DNA of 64,000 nucleotides from Rhodoplanes sp. Z2-YC6860 (GTDB lineage Bacteria > Pseudomonadota > Alphaproteobacteria > Rhizobiales > Xanthobacteraceae), in contig NZ_CP007440.1 in assembly GCF_001579845.1 (NCBI RefSeq), positions 7,152,029 to 7,216,028 on the forward strand. The letters run 5' to 3'. This document shows, piece by piece, positions 44,503 through 53,586 of the stretch (its first letter is position 1; each line of letters begins with the position of its first letter). The translations under genes were made by a program, and so were the position numbers. The notes below the pieces were generated by a model, which saw only the letters and a program-made list of their open reading frames with translations, had not been told where the DNA came from and searched no databases.

Positions 44503-45287
44503 GGCTGCGATCCCAGCTTGATGAGAAGACGCCGTGTCAGCACCTCGATCATCCGGCGGCGATATGACCCGCTGGCAAGGCCATCGCTGAGCGGCTCGGC
44601 GAAGGAAGCCGCAGCCTTGCTTGCAATCGCGGCGGCGTCAGCGCCGAGCGAGGTCACAGACACGCCGGCCAGCGGCAAGTCGGCCGTGGCCGGCTGCGCA
44701 TGACAGCAGCCGACCGCGATCCGCGCGGAGTGAATTTTTCCGCCTTCCAGGCGCGCACCGAGATAGACCGAGATGATCGGATGCAGCGAGCGCTCCGCCA
44801 GCAGCCTCTGGTGTGGAGCGATCGGAATACGGACTCGCTCCAGCAAGGTGCCAGCTTTGACGAGAGAAGCGCCGAGCGCCAGCAGCGCCGGAGCAGCATC
44901 GTAGTGCGGCATCGCCGACATCAGATTGCCGCCGATCGTGCCGGTGTGCCGCACGCGGGGATTGGCGACGCCACGCCAGATGGCCGGCAAATCCGGCAGC
45001 ACCTCCGCAAGAAGCGGATTGCTGATGACCTCGGCGTGGGTCGTCAGCGCACCGATGGAAACCGTATCGCCATCGCGGCGAATGCCGGAAAGCTCGCGGA
45101 CACCGGAAAGATGGATCACGCGATCGACCGCTTCGCCGAGCTTCAGCCGGTCGATGAGATCGATACCGCCGGCCATCGCGACATTGCGGCCGAGTGCAGA
45201 CAATGCGCGGCAAGCGGCTTCGAGGCTTGCCGGCCTGACAAGCTCGAACGGCGAGATATGCTTTCTGGAGCGAAGCCCTATCAGCAT
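44499..45287 (-). CDS. Molybdenum hydroxylase FAD-binding (medium) subunit (second system)
   Basis: 262 residues from the ATG at 45287; a GTG three codons upstream also fits and no clear ribosome site decides. FAD motifs: VAMAGGIDLIDRLKLG near residue 30 and GTIGGNLMSAMPHYDAAPALLALG near residue 108. Electron exit subunit of the second hydroxylase. It is first in the operon, divergent from the amidohydrolase gene. Confidence 0.9.
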   Translation of the reverse strand: MLIGLRSRKHISPFELVRPASLEAACRALSALGRNVAMAGGIDLIDRLKLGEAVDRVIHLSGVRELSGIRRDGDTVSIGALTTHAEVISNPLLAEVLPDLPAIWRGVANPRVRHTGTIGGNLMSAMPHYDAAPALLALGASLVKAGTLLERVRIPIAPHQRLLAERSLHPIISVYLGARLEGGKIHSARIAVGCCHAQPATADLPLAGVSVTSLGADAAAIASKAAASFAEPLSDGLASGSYRRRMIEVLTRRLLIKLGSQP

Positions 45288-45392
45288 CCGCGGCACCCAT
45301 GTCTTGCCATGCTAGCGCATGAGCTCGAACCGCGTCGATGAAGATTTGGGCGCTCGCGCGTGCGGAACGATCATCAATGATGCAACGAAGCG

Positions 45393-45421
45393 TGTGAATT
45401 CCTGTTGCGCTCCCCTATAAT
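45393..45421 (+). promoter_or_regulatory. Candidate promoter of the amidohydrolase gene
   Basis: A perfect -10 box TATAAT (45416-45421) with a weak -35 (TGTGAA, 45393-45398) at 17-base spacing, 38 bases before the ATG. A GGAG ribosome site lies between. It is in the divergent region shared with the second molybdenum hydroxylase. Confidence 0.45.
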
Positions 45422-45459
45422 TTGCCAATCCGCCAGCACCGCTGACCTGGAGATCTGCC

Positions 45460-46737
45460 ATGTCCGACACCAAACTCTATGACCTGCTGCTGCGCGGCGG
45501 CCATGTCATCGATCCTGCTTCAAGCATCAACGGCGTGATGGACGTCGCGGTGCGCGACGGCAAGATCGCGGCCGTGCAGAAGGACATCCTGCCGACCAGC
45601 GCCAAGGAATCCATCGACGTCCGCGGCCGCATCGTCATCCCGGGCATGATCGACACCCACGCGCATGTCTATCGCTATGTCAGCGGCCGCTTCGGCATGG
45701 ACCCCGATCTGGTCGGCGTGCAATCGGGCGTGACCACCGTGATCGATCAGGGCGGCCCGTCCTGCATGACGCTGCCGGGCTTCCGGGAATTCATCGCCAA
45801 GACAGCCAAGACCCGCGTCTACGCTTTCCTGTCGTCCTATCTGGTCGGCGGCCTCGAAGGTCATCTCTATCCGACCCTTTATAGTCCGGACGGCATCAAC
45901 ATCCAGGCGGCTGTCGACGCCGCGAAGTCCAACCTCGATCTGGTGCGCGGCATCAAGGGCCATGCAGAAATCGGCGGCTTCGCGCGCTGGGGCATCAAGG
46001 TGCTGCAGATGTCGGCCGAGATCGGACGCAAGACCAACCTGCCGCTTTACGTGCACTTCGGCCAGCTCTGGGGCCTGCCGAAGAGCGGCGCCAACGGCGA
46101 GGACGCCGACACGATTCTCGAGCGCGTCATTCCCGAGCTGCGGCCGGGCGACATCCTGGCGCACCCGTTCACGCGGCATCCGGGCGGTTTCGTCAACCGC
46201 GAGGGCGAGGTGCACGAGGTGATCAAGGCTGCGCTGGCGCGCGGCTTGAAGGTCGACGTCGGCCACGGCAGCCACTTCTCCTACCGTCTGGCGCGCAAGG
46301 CGCTCGATGCCGGGATCGTGCCGGACACACTCGGCGCCGACATGCACGGCTACAACACTCATGTGCCGCCACCGCCCGGCACACCCGCCGAGCATGCTGA
46401 CGATGAGGCCAATCCGTTCTTCGGTCAGGCCAAGTTCAGCCTCTCCCAGGCCATGAGCTCGATGCTGGCTCTGGGGCTGACACTTGAACAGGTTGTGCCG
46501 ATGGTGACCACCAATGCAGCAGCGATGATCGGCAAACAGGACGAAATCGGCTCGCTGAAGCCTGGGCTCGACGCCGACGTGTCGGTGCTTGCCGACCAGC
46601 GCGGCAAGTTCCTGCTGCGCGACAACGAGAAGAACCAGGTGCTGGCCGAACGCCTGCTGCAGCCGCTGTTCTGCCTGCGCGCAGGCAAGCGCCACGACGC
46701 CAACGCTTCGATCCTGCCGGAAGCGATCGCCGCCTGA
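45460..46737 (+). CDS. Amidohydrolase-superfamily metal-dependent hydrolase (dihydroorotase/Atu3266-like deacetylase)
   Basis: 425 residues. TIM-barrel metal motifs: IVIPGMIDTHAHVY (HxH, near residue 66), a lysine in GIKGHAE that could be carbamylated, histidines in LYVHFGQ and DILAHPF, and the catalytic aspartate in LGADMHGY. The small beta-sandwich around it (LLLRGGHVIDPASSINGVMDVAVRDGKIAAV; C-terminal LKPGLDADVSVLAD) is typical. Family members deacetylate or open small amides, esters or cyclic imides. It ends in a good terminator. Confidence 0.9.
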   Translation: MSDTKLYDLLLRGGHVIDPASSINGVMDVAVRDGKIAAVQKDILPTSAKESIDVRGRIVIPGMIDTHAHVYRYVSGRFGMDPDLVGVQSGVTTVIDQGGPSCMTLPGFREFIAKTAKTRVYAFLSSYLVGGLEGHLYPTLYSPDGINIQAAVDAAKSNLDLVRGIKGHAEIGGFARWGIKVLQMSAEIGRKTNLPLYVHFGQLWGLPKSGANGEDADTILERVIPELRPGDILAHPFTRHPGGFVNREGEVHEVIKAALARGLKVDVGHGSHFSYRLARKALDAGIVPDTLGADMHGYNTHVPPPPGTPAEHADDEANPFFGQAKFSLSQAMSSMLALGLTLEQVVPMVTTNAAAMIGKQDEIGSLKPGLDADVSVLADQRGKFLLRDNEKNQVLAERLLQPLFCLRAGKRHDANASILPEAIAA

Positions 46738-46751
46738 CCGCGGCCATGAAT

Positions 46752-46793
46752 CAGTGACGACGATTCAGTGGCGACGATTCAGTGACAATGAAT
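46752..46793. repeat. Three tandem 14-bp direct repeats
   Basis: CAGTGACGACGATT, CAGTGGCGACGATT and CAGTGACAATGAAT follow one another with no gap, right after the amidohydrolase stop codon. The first two differ at one base. They may come from slippage or be a protein-binding array. Confidence 0.7.
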
Positions 46794-46798
46794 CGCAG

Positions 46799-46838
46799 AG
46801 AAACGGGTGCGCGGCCTCTCGCGCGCCCGTTTCTTTTT
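46799..46838 (+). terminator. Strong Rho-independent terminator after the amidohydrolase gene
   Basis: AGAAACGGGTGCGCG, a six-base loop and CGCGCGCCCGTTTCT pair over 15 positions (one T-G wobble) and run into TTTT. Also insulates the downstream Bug gene. Confidence 0.9.
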
Positions 46839-46950
46839 CGCCATGCTGTGCGCATTGGACGGGCTGGATGCCGCGAGCCATGCCGGCAGACACGGCAAAG
46901 AGCTTGCTTCTCGCAGCGCCGAGGAAAAAACGGGTTGGATGGAGATGGGT

Positions 46951-47949
46951 ATGAGATTTCTGGGACGGATGCTGCTGACGCTCGGCTTGTTCGCCGGGCC
47001 GACCGCGCTCCACGCGCAAGGCAACTGGCCCGAGCGGCCGATCACGCTGATCGTGCCTTATGCGGCAGGCGGCTATACGGATCTGGTCGGCCGGCTGACC
47101 GCGCGCTACCTGGAGAAGACGCTGGGCAAATCGGTCATCGTCGACAACCGCGCCGGCGCCGGCGGCATTGTCGGAACGCAGGCTGTCGCGAGCAGCCCGC
47201 CCGACGGCTACACGCTTTGCGTCTGCAGCGTCGGCGCCATTTCGGTTGCTCCGTTCGCCCAGAAGATCAGCTACGACCCGCTGAAGGACCTCGCGCCCGT
47301 CGGGATCGTCAGCACCATCGTGCAGGCCGTCATCGTCAAGAAGGACCTGCCGGTCAATTCGCCGGCCGAGCTCGTGGCCTATGCCAAGGCCAACCCCGGC
47401 AAACTCAACTATGGCTCCGCAGGCGCCGGCGGCCTCACGCACTATGCCGCGGAGCTGTTCGAGGCGCGCACCGGCACTCTGATGGTGCACATCCCCTACA
47501 AGGGCGGCGCACCCGCGACCACGGCCGTGATGGCCGGCGACGTCGATCTTTCGTTTGCCAACATGACGGACGCTCTGCCGCAGATCGAGGCCGGCACGGT
47601 GCGGGGCATCGCGGTGACCTCGCGGGAACGCAGCCCGTATCTGCCGAACTTGCCGTCGATCCACGAGACGGTGGCGCCGGACTTCCTGGTCGAGACCTGG
47701 AACGGCGTCCTGGTGGCGCCGAAAACACCGGAAGCGATCATCAGCAAGCTGTCGGACGCGCTGATCAAGATGGCCGACGATCCGGAGATCAAAGAGCAGA
47801 TGCGCAAGGCCGGCGCCACGACGGTGAAAAACACACCGGCCCAGTTTCGCGCTCAGATCGAGCAGGAGATGGCGCAGTGGAAGCCGCTGGTCGCCGAGAT
47901 CGTCGCAAAGGAGCAGGCGAAGGAAAAAGGACAGGCCAACCGCAATTGA
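46951..47949 (+). CDS. Bug/TctC-family solute-binding protein
   Basis: 332 residues from the ATG at 46951, which has GGAG six bases upstream; in-frame ATGs at 46939 and 46945 are alternatives. Signal peptide MRFLGRMLLTLGLFAGPTALHAQ, then PITLIVPYAAGGYTDLVGRLTAR, VIVDNRAGAGGIVG and HIPYKGGAPATTAVMAGDVD. C-terminus ends in a Lys/Glu-rich helix (AKEQAKEKGQ). It is convergent with the next Bug gene, with six bases between the stops. Confidence 0.93.
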   Translation: MRFLGRMLLTLGLFAGPTALHAQGNWPERPITLIVPYAAGGYTDLVGRLTARYLEKTLGKSVIVDNRAGAGGIVGTQAVASSPPDGYTLCVCSVGAISVAPFAQKISYDPLKDLAPVGIVSTIVQAVIVKKDLPVNSPAELVAYAKANPGKLNYGSAGAGGLTHYAAELFEARTGTLMVHIPYKGGAPATTAVMAGDVDLSFANMTDALPQIEAGTVRGIAVTSRERSPYLPNLPSIHETVAPDFLVETWNGVLVAPKTPEAIISKLSDALIKMADDPEIKEQMRKAGATTVKNTPAQFRAQIEQEMAQWKPLVAEIVAKEQAKEKGQANRN

Positions 47950-47955
47950 TCCGCG

Positions 47956-48921
47956 TCATTGCGGCTCGATCTTCGCGAGCCTGGCCAGCTCCTCCCATTT
48001 CTTGATCTCCTTCGGGATGAAATCGGCCAGCGCCTTGGCGTCGCCTGGGAATGGCGCCGCATGGGTGGTGGCAAGATACTGGCGCGTCGCATCCATCTTG
48101 CTGATCGTGGCGAACCAGGTCTCCAGTTGCGCAACGATCGGCGTCGGCGCGCCCGCCGGCAGCAGAACGCCCCAGACCGGCGCAATATCGAACCCCGGAA
48201 TGTCCGCCGCCTCCGCCATGGTGGGAAGATTGACGCCCGGCACCCGCTGGCCGGAGCTGACCGCAAGCCCCCGCACCTTGCCGCTCGAAAGCAGCGGCGT
48301 GCCCGCGGTGGAATCGATGAACTGGAAATCGATCTCGCCGCTGAACATCTCCGGCAACGACGCCATCGACGTCTTGTACGGAATGCCGACCGCCTTCAGG
48401 CCCTTGCGGGCCTTGTACAGTTCGGCCGAAGCCAGAGCCGGCGGCGCGCCATAACCGTAGCTCGCCTTCTCGCCCTTGAGCTTCATCGCCTCGGTGAGCT
48501 CGCTCACCGTTTTCCACGGTGCTTCGGAGCGCACCATCAGGATGAAGTAGCTCTTCTGCAGCATCGCGACCGGCGTGAAGTCCTTGATCGGGTCGTAAGG
48601 CAGCTTCTTGAAATTGTACAAGTTGGCGGCGAGCGCAGACGTCACCGACGTCACCAGAATGGTGTAGCCGTCGGGCGGCGACTTGGCGACCGCATCGGCG
48701 CCGATCGACATGATCATGCCGGGCTTGTTCTCGACAATCACCGGTTTGCCGGCAAGCTGCTGCAGCTTGTCGGCGTAGTAGCGCGCGACGATGTCGCCGC
48801 CGCTGCCGGCCGGCAGACCGACGACGATGCGGATTTCGCGCGTCGGGTAGGTCTGCGCTTGTCCCGGCAGGCACGCGCACAGGAGGAGCGCGGCCATCCA
48901 CCCGACAACTTTGAGCGTCAT
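47956..48921 (-). CDS. Bug/TctC-family solute-binding protein
   Basis: 321 residues from the ATG at 48921, behind GGGAGGAAA. Signal peptide (VVGWMAALLLCACLPGQAQ), ligand loop REIRIVVGLPAGSGGDIVARYYADKL, then VIVENKPGMIMSIGADAV. The GLPAGSGGDI loop differs from the PYAPGG/PYAAGG of the neighbours, so a different ligand is plausible. It lies downstream of the acyl-CoA synthetase gene on the same strand, 65 bases after its stop. Confidence 0.93.
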   Translation of the reverse strand: MTLKVVGWMAALLLCACLPGQAQTYPTREIRIVVGLPAGSGGDIVARYYADKLQQLAGKPVIVENKPGMIMSIGADAVAKSPPDGYTILVTSVTSALAANLYNFKKLPYDPIKDFTPVAMLQKSYFILMVRSEAPWKTVSELTEAMKLKGEKASYGYGAPPALASAELYKARKGLKAVGIPYKTSMASLPEMFSGEIDFQFIDSTAGTPLLSSGKVRGLAVSSGQRVPGVNLPTMAEAADIPGFDIAPVWGVLLPAGAPTPIVAQLETWFATISKMDATRQYLATTHAAPFPGDAKALADFIPKEIKKWEELARLAKIEPQ

Positions 48922-48986
48922 CGTGTTTCCTCCCATCCGTTTCTTCCCGCCGTCGTGCCTTCTGCGCGGCACGTTGCGGCAGCCGC

Positions 48987-51092
48987 TCAAGCCACGATCA
49001 AAGCGTCAAGCGCCGTCACGCCCTGACCCTTGCCGTGCACCATCAGCGGATTGACGTCGATCTCGGTGAGTTCCGGCACCGCCGCCATCAAGCGGCCGAC
49101 CGCCAGCACTGCGTCCGCGATGGCATCGACATCCGCGGGCGGCGCGCCGCGCACGCCGGCGAGAAGCTTTGCCGAGCGGAGCTTCCTCAGCGCTTCGAGG
49201 ATTTGCGCCTTGTCGGCGGTGCCCGGCAGGAGTTGTACGTCACCCAGCGCCTCGACCCAGATGCCACCAAGCCCGAGCAGCAGCACTGTGCCCCATTCGG
49301 GATCGCGCTTGGCACCGATCATCAGTTCGAGGCCTTTGGCCGACATCTTCTCGACCAATGCGCCGTCGAGCGTCACGCCCGGTGCGGCGCGCTTGACGCT
49401 CGCCATCATGGTGTCCCAGGCGGCGCGCAGCGCGGCCTCGTCGGCGATGTTCAGCATCACGCCGCCGGCTTCGGTCTTGTGCGACAGCGCGGCGGCCTGC
49501 GCCTTCAGCACCACCGGATAGCCGATGCGCTTGGCAATCGCCACCGCCTCATCGGCCGTACGAGCCAAGTCGCCCGCGGGCACACGGATGCCGGCCGTGG
49601 CCAGCACCTTCTTGCCGAGCCATTCCGGCTGCGTGCCCTTGCCGAACTTGGGCATGCCTTCGATCGGCCCGGTCTTATGGTTGGCATGCGAACGCGCCAG
49701 CAGGCGGCCGTAATACGTGTAGAGCGCGACGGCGCGCATCATGCGATCCGACGATCGCCCGACCACCGCGGGACTCTGCTTCATCGCTTCGATGACATCC
49801 GGCCCCAGCACCCAGGTGTCGCCGAGCGCCACCATGACCTTGGGCTTGTCGGAGCCTTCCATGCCCTTGTTGAAACTATTCACAACGACGGCGCTGTTGA
49901 TCGGAAACGAGATGTACAGCATGCCGATGTTCGGATCGTCGGTCAGCGCCTTCACCACGGCAGGCAGCGAGGTCGGCGTGAAGCCCGCGGTCACATCGAG
50001 CGGATTGCCGTAATTGCCGTAGGGCGGCAGCGTGTCGTCGAAAATCTTCAAGGTCGACGGCTCGACCTGCGGAAACTCCAGCCCGAGGTCTTCCGCCATG
50101 TCATTGGCGAGACCGACGAACGCGCCCGATGCCGTGAGAATCCCCGGCCCTTTCACCGGCGGCTTCGGATAGCGGACGAGAATCTCGGCGAGATCCATCA
50201 TCTCGTCCATGGTGGTGACGACGATGGCGCCGGCGTCCTCGACCTGGGTGCGCATGGTCGCATAATCGCCGACGAGCGCGCCGGTGTGCGACTGCGCGGC
50301 CTGCCGCGACTTCACGCTGCGGCCCGGGAACATCAGGATCACCGGCTTGCCGGCGGCGCGGCAGCGGCGGATCGCGGCGAGGAATTCGCGCGGCCGCCGC
50401 ACCTGCTCGGTGTAGACCACCAGCACGCGGGTCGCGACGTCGTCGGCCAGATATTCGATGAAGTCGGTCGACTCGAGCCCGATCTCGTTGCCGGTGGAGA
50501 TGACGTAGGACAACGGCGTGCCGCGGCCGTCCGCGGCGCGCTGGAAATGCCCGAGCATGCCGCCGCTCTGGCCGACGAAGGCCACGCCGGGCTTGGACTC
50601 CTTGCCCCAGCGCAGCGCCTCGCGCGCAAACAGCATGTGCAGCATCATGCCGTCGACATTGTTGGTGACGCCGAGGCAATTCGGCCCGACGATGGCGAGG
50701 CCGCCGTCGCGCGCCGTCTTCGTCACCTCGTCCTGCATCTCCTGCTCGCCGACCTCGGCGAAGCCGGCCGCGAAGATCATCGCCGAACCGACCTTGCGCC
50801 GCGTGCAGGCCGCGACCGCTTCCTTCACGCCGGCTGCGGGCAGAGTGAACACCGCAAGATCCACACCCTCCGGCAGATCGTCCGGGCTTTTCAGCACCGG
50901 GCGGCCGTCAATCGGCTCATCGCTGCGGCCGACCAGATGAATATCGCCGGCGAACTTGTTGAGCTTCAGCGCCTGCAGGATCACCTGTCCGGCGCTGCCG
51001 GCGCGCGTCGACATGCCGACGATGGCGACGGACTTGGGTTTCAGGAATTTGGCAACGGCCTTCGGACCGCGAGCTGCTTCCGGTCCGGTCAT
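48987..51092 (-). CDS. ADP-forming acyl-CoA synthetase (acetate-CoA ligase family, fused alpha-beta)
   Basis: 701 residues from the ATG at 51092, which overlaps the DUF35 stop (ATGA); a GTG at 51116 is also in frame. N-terminal CoA-binding domain (SVAIVGMSTRAGSAGQVILQAL), ligase-CoA domain with the phospho-histidine in SHTGALVGD near residue 270, and a C-terminal ATP-grasp domain (RIGYPVVLKAQAAALSHKTEAGGVML). It makes acyl-CoA from acid, CoA and ATP, giving ADP and phosphate, or runs in reverse. It is the last gene of the CoA-ester operon and could activate its substrate or harvest its product. Confidence 0.92.
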   Translation of the reverse strand: MTGPEAARGPKAVAKFLKPKSVAIVGMSTRAGSAGQVILQALKLNKFAGDIHLVGRSDEPIDGRPVLKSPDDLPEGVDLAVFTLPAAGVKEAVAACTRRKVGSAMIFAAGFAEVGEQEMQDEVTKTARDGGLAIVGPNCLGVTNNVDGMMLHMLFAREALRWGKESKPGVAFVGQSGGMLGHFQRAADGRGTPLSYVISTGNEIGLESTDFIEYLADDVATRVLVVYTEQVRRPREFLAAIRRCRAAGKPVILMFPGRSVKSRQAAQSHTGALVGDYATMRTQVEDAGAIVVTTMDEMMDLAEILVRYPKPPVKGPGILTASGAFVGLANDMAEDLGLEFPQVEPSTLKIFDDTLPPYGNYGNPLDVTAGFTPTSLPAVVKALTDDPNIGMLYISFPINSAVVVNSFNKGMEGSDKPKVMVALGDTWVLGPDVIEAMKQSPAVVGRSSDRMMRAVALYTYYGRLLARSHANHKTGPIEGMPKFGKGTQPEWLGKKVLATAGIRVPAGDLARTADEAVAIAKRIGYPVVLKAQAAALSHKTEAGGVMLNIADEAALRAAWDTMMASVKRAAPGVTLDGALVEKMSAKGLELMIGAKRDPEWGTVLLLGLGGIWVEALGDVQLLPGTADKAQILEALRKLRSAKLLAGVRGAPPADVDAIADAVLAVGRLMAAVPELTEIDVNPLMVHGKGQGVTALDALIVA

Positions 51093-51529
51093 TTCGCGTC
51101 CTTGTCCGGTTGCCACATCAGGAGGTGCTCGCCGTTGTCGAGCGGATGCCAGTAGGCCTTGACCCGCATGCCGACCTTCAAGTCCTCGGCCGTGCAGTTC
51201 ACAACGTCGGCGATCACGTTGACGCCTTCATCGAGCGTGACGCTGGCGATGGCATAGGGCTCCTTGCCCTGGAATGCCGGCGGGCCACGGTGCGCGATGG
51301 TGAAGGAGTACACCTTGCCCTTGCCCGAGACCTCGCGCCATTCGATGTCGCGGCGCCGGCCGGTGAAGATACTCACCGGCCGCGGGAAGTGCTGAAACTT
51401 CTTCGCGACCTTGCAATATTGAATCACGAGCTTCTTCTGCCGCGTCGCGTCCCAGAACGGCATGCCGAAGTCGTAATGCTTGATATCGCCGCGCTTGACG
51501 TCAAGCGTATCGTTCAATGTGACGGCCAT
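51089..51529 (-). CDS. DUF35 OB-fold protein with degenerate zinc ribbon (thiolase partner)
   Basis: 146 residues. The C-terminal OB-fold is normal (GKGKVYSFTIAHRGPPAFQG, YAIASVTLDEGVNVIADVV). The N-terminal rubredoxin-like ribbon has only Cys39 (IQYCKVAKKFQHFPRPV); the other three zinc cysteines are replaced, so it probably does not bind zinc. DUF35 proteins pair with thiolase-like enzymes such as SCP-x/Ltp2, and its start lies 14 bases after that gene. Confidence 0.86.
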   Translation of the reverse strand: MAVTLNDTLDVKRGDIKHYDFGMPFWDATRQKKLVIQYCKVAKKFQHFPRPVSIFTGRRRDIEWREVSGKGKVYSFTIAHRGPPAFQGKEPYAIASVTLDEGVNVIADVVNCTAEDLKVGMRVKAYWHPLDNGEHLLMWQPDKDAK

Positions 51530-51543
51530 GATGTCCTCGATCC

Positions 51544-52716
51544 TTATTGGTTCGGAACAAGCGCCATCGCGGCGCTCGAGCCCCAGTTGCGCCCGTAGTT
51601 GATCCAGCCGATGCCGGTGACGAGCGCGTTGGTGGTGTCCTTGACCTGGCGCTTGCCGGCCTCGCCCATCAGCTGCCGCACCGCCTCGATCAGATTGTGC
51701 GACGAGCAGGCCGCCTGGCCGGCCGAGATCTGGCCGCCGCCGGTGTTCATCGGCAGGGTGCCGTTGTACGAAAGATCAGTGTCGCGGACGAACTTCATAC
51801 CTTCGCCCGGCTTGCAGAAGCCGAAGGCTTCGAACTGGATCACCAGCGCGATCAGGAAGTCGTCATAAGGATGGAATGAGCGCACATCCTTGATGTTCCA
51901 GCCCGCGGCTGCCAGCGCCTTCTTGCCGGCGATCTCGTGGCCGCTGCGCGTGACATCGACCAGATTGTCGCCGCCGAGAAAGTTGGTGCGTTCGGCATAT
52001 CCGATCGGGATCACGCACTTGTTCAGCCCTTTTTCCTTCGCGCGCTTCTTGCTGGTGACGATCAATCCCGCGGCGCCATCGGCCAGCATCACGCAATCGA
52101 GCAGCCGGATCGGATCGGCGATCATGCGCGAGTTGATGTAGTCGTCCATCGTGATCGGAACGCGCAGCTCCTCGCAAGCGTTCTCGTTCATGATGGCGTG
52201 ATTGCGCTGCGTGATCGCGAGCTTGCCCAGCGCCTTCAAGTCGACGCCGTATTTGGCATCGTAAGCGCGTTGCAGAAGACCGAAGGCGCCGGGCGGTCCG
52301 AGCACGCCGTATGGATCGGTCCAGTCGCGCCGGTAGTTGCGGTCGTTGCGGCCGTTGTGCTCGCGGACGTGGGTGTCGGCGAACATGCAGACCGCCACCT
52401 CGCACATGCCGGCGTCGATCGCCGCGGCGGCGCGCGCCACGGCGCCGACCGCCGAGCAGCCGCCGGTGTGCACCTGCTCGCAGAAGCCGACCTCGAGGCC
52501 CAGCATGTCGCAGGTGCTTTGCGCCCAGAACATGCTGGCGCCGCCGGTGCCGGTGAGGCCAGACATCACCAGGCCGTCGATTTCCTTGCTCTCGAAGCCG
52601 GATTTGTCGAGCAGTTGCTCGAGGATTTCGCCCATCAGGACCCAGACGTCCCGATCGCTCTTCTTCATCACCTTGGTTTCGGCGTAGGCCACAATGGCGC
52701 TGTCGCGCAGACTCAT
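51544..52716 (-). CDS. Thiolase-like SCP-x/Ltp2-type enzyme
   Basis: 390 residues, no attached SCP2 domain. Thiolase-fold signatures: HTGGCSAVGAVARAAAAI with Cys87 in the place of the acylated cysteine, FHPYDDFLIALVIQFEAFGFC and MNTGGGQISAGQAA near the C-terminus. It pairs with the downstream DUF35 gene as in Ltp2-ChsH2-type retro-aldolases and thiolases of steroid side-chain breakdown. It may cleave a 3-ketoacyl-CoA or a beta-hydroxyacyl-CoA; sequence alone does not say which. Start behind AAGGGAGTG. Confidence 0.88.
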   Translation of the reverse strand: MSLRDSAIVAYAETKVMKKSDRDVWVLMGEILEQLLDKSGFESKEIDGLVMSGLTGTGGASMFWAQSTCDMLGLEVGFCEQVHTGGCSAVGAVARAAAAIDAGMCEVAVCMFADTHVREHNGRNDRNYRRDWTDPYGVLGPPGAFGLLQRAYDAKYGVDLKALGKLAITQRNHAIMNENACEELRVPITMDDYINSRMIADPIRLLDCVMLADGAAGLIVTSKKRAKEKGLNKCVIPIGYAERTNFLGGDNLVDVTRSGHEIAGKKALAAAGWNIKDVRSFHPYDDFLIALVIQFEAFGFCKPGEGMKFVRDTDLSYNGTLPMNTGGGQISAGQAACSSHNLIEAVRQLMGEAGKRQVKDTTNALVTGIGWINYGRNWGSSAAMALVPNQ

Positions 52717-52772
52717 CGTTCACTCCCTTTGAATTGCAGGACTCGCCCGCGTCTTGCGCGCGGTTGAGAGAA

Positions 52773-53558
52773 TTATTCGGCCGGCCGCACGCGCGGCGCG
52801 GTCTTGTCGAGGAACTGATGCAGCCGCTGGATCGACTCCGGGCTCCTCGTGTATTCGGCGACCATCCGTTCGAAGAACAGGCCGTCGTCGTAACCCATGT
52901 CCTGGATCCGCGGCAGGCTGTTGGTGATGGCGAAGTTCGACAGCGGCGCGTTCTTGCAGATCTTCAGCGCCAGCTCCTTGGCCTTTTCGAGCTGCTGCCC
53001 CTTCGGCACGATGTACTGCACGATGCCATAGCGCTCGGCCTCATCAGCCTTGAGCACGCGGCCCGTCAGCATCATGTCCTGCATACGGGCGGAGCCAATG
53101 AGCCGCGCGACGCGCACCGAACCGCCACCGCCGATGAAGATGCCGCGCGTGCCCTCCGGCAGGCCAAAGAACGTGGTCTCGTCGGCGACACGGATGTGCG
53201 CGGCCGCCGCCGTTTCCAAGCCGCCGCCCAAAGTCGCGCCATGCAGCGCCGCGATGAATGGGATGTTGCCGCGCGCCATCGCCTCGAAATAGCTGTTGCG
53301 GTTGAACTGGAACGGCAGACGTTCCGAGCGCCCGGTCTTCCAGCTTTCCGCGGCCCAGCGCAGATCGAGACCGGCGCAGAAGTTGTCGCCATGGCCGAAG
53401 ATGATGCCGCACTTGGCCTCCTCGCCGGCGCGCTCGATGGCCTCGCGCAGCTGCTTCATCACCGTCGGATTGAAACAGTTGCGCTTGTCCGGGCGGTTCA
53501 AACCGACCAGGGCGATCTCCCCGTCCAGCTCATAGGTGACCGTCTGCTCTTCACTCAT
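52773..53558 (-). CDS. Enoyl-CoA hydratase/isomerase (crotonase family)
   Basis: 261 residues from the ATG at 53558, behind AGGGAG. Crotonase oxyanion segments: IIFGHGDNFCAGLDLRW near residue 62 and FIAALHGATLGGGLETAAAAHIRVADE near residue 105. The second segment keeps GGGLE, and a glutamate in LPEGTRGIFIGGGGSVR fits one of the two hydratase acids. Hydrates the enoyl-CoA formed by the acyl-CoA dehydrogenases next to it. Confidence 0.9.
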   Translation of the reverse strand: MSEEQTVTYELDGEIALVGLNRPDKRNCFNPTVMKQLREAIERAGEEAKCGIIFGHGDNFCAGLDLRWAAESWKTGRSERLPFQFNRNSYFEAMARGNIPFIAALHGATLGGGLETAAAAHIRVADETTFFGLPEGTRGIFIGGGGSVRVARLIGSARMQDMMLTGRVLKADEAERYGIVQYIVPKGQQLEKAKELALKICKNAPLSNFAITNSLPRIQDMGYDDGLFFERMVAEYTRSPESIQRLHQFLDKTAPRVRPAE

Positions 53559-53586
53559 AAACCGCTCCCTGTGACTGTTCCCTGGC

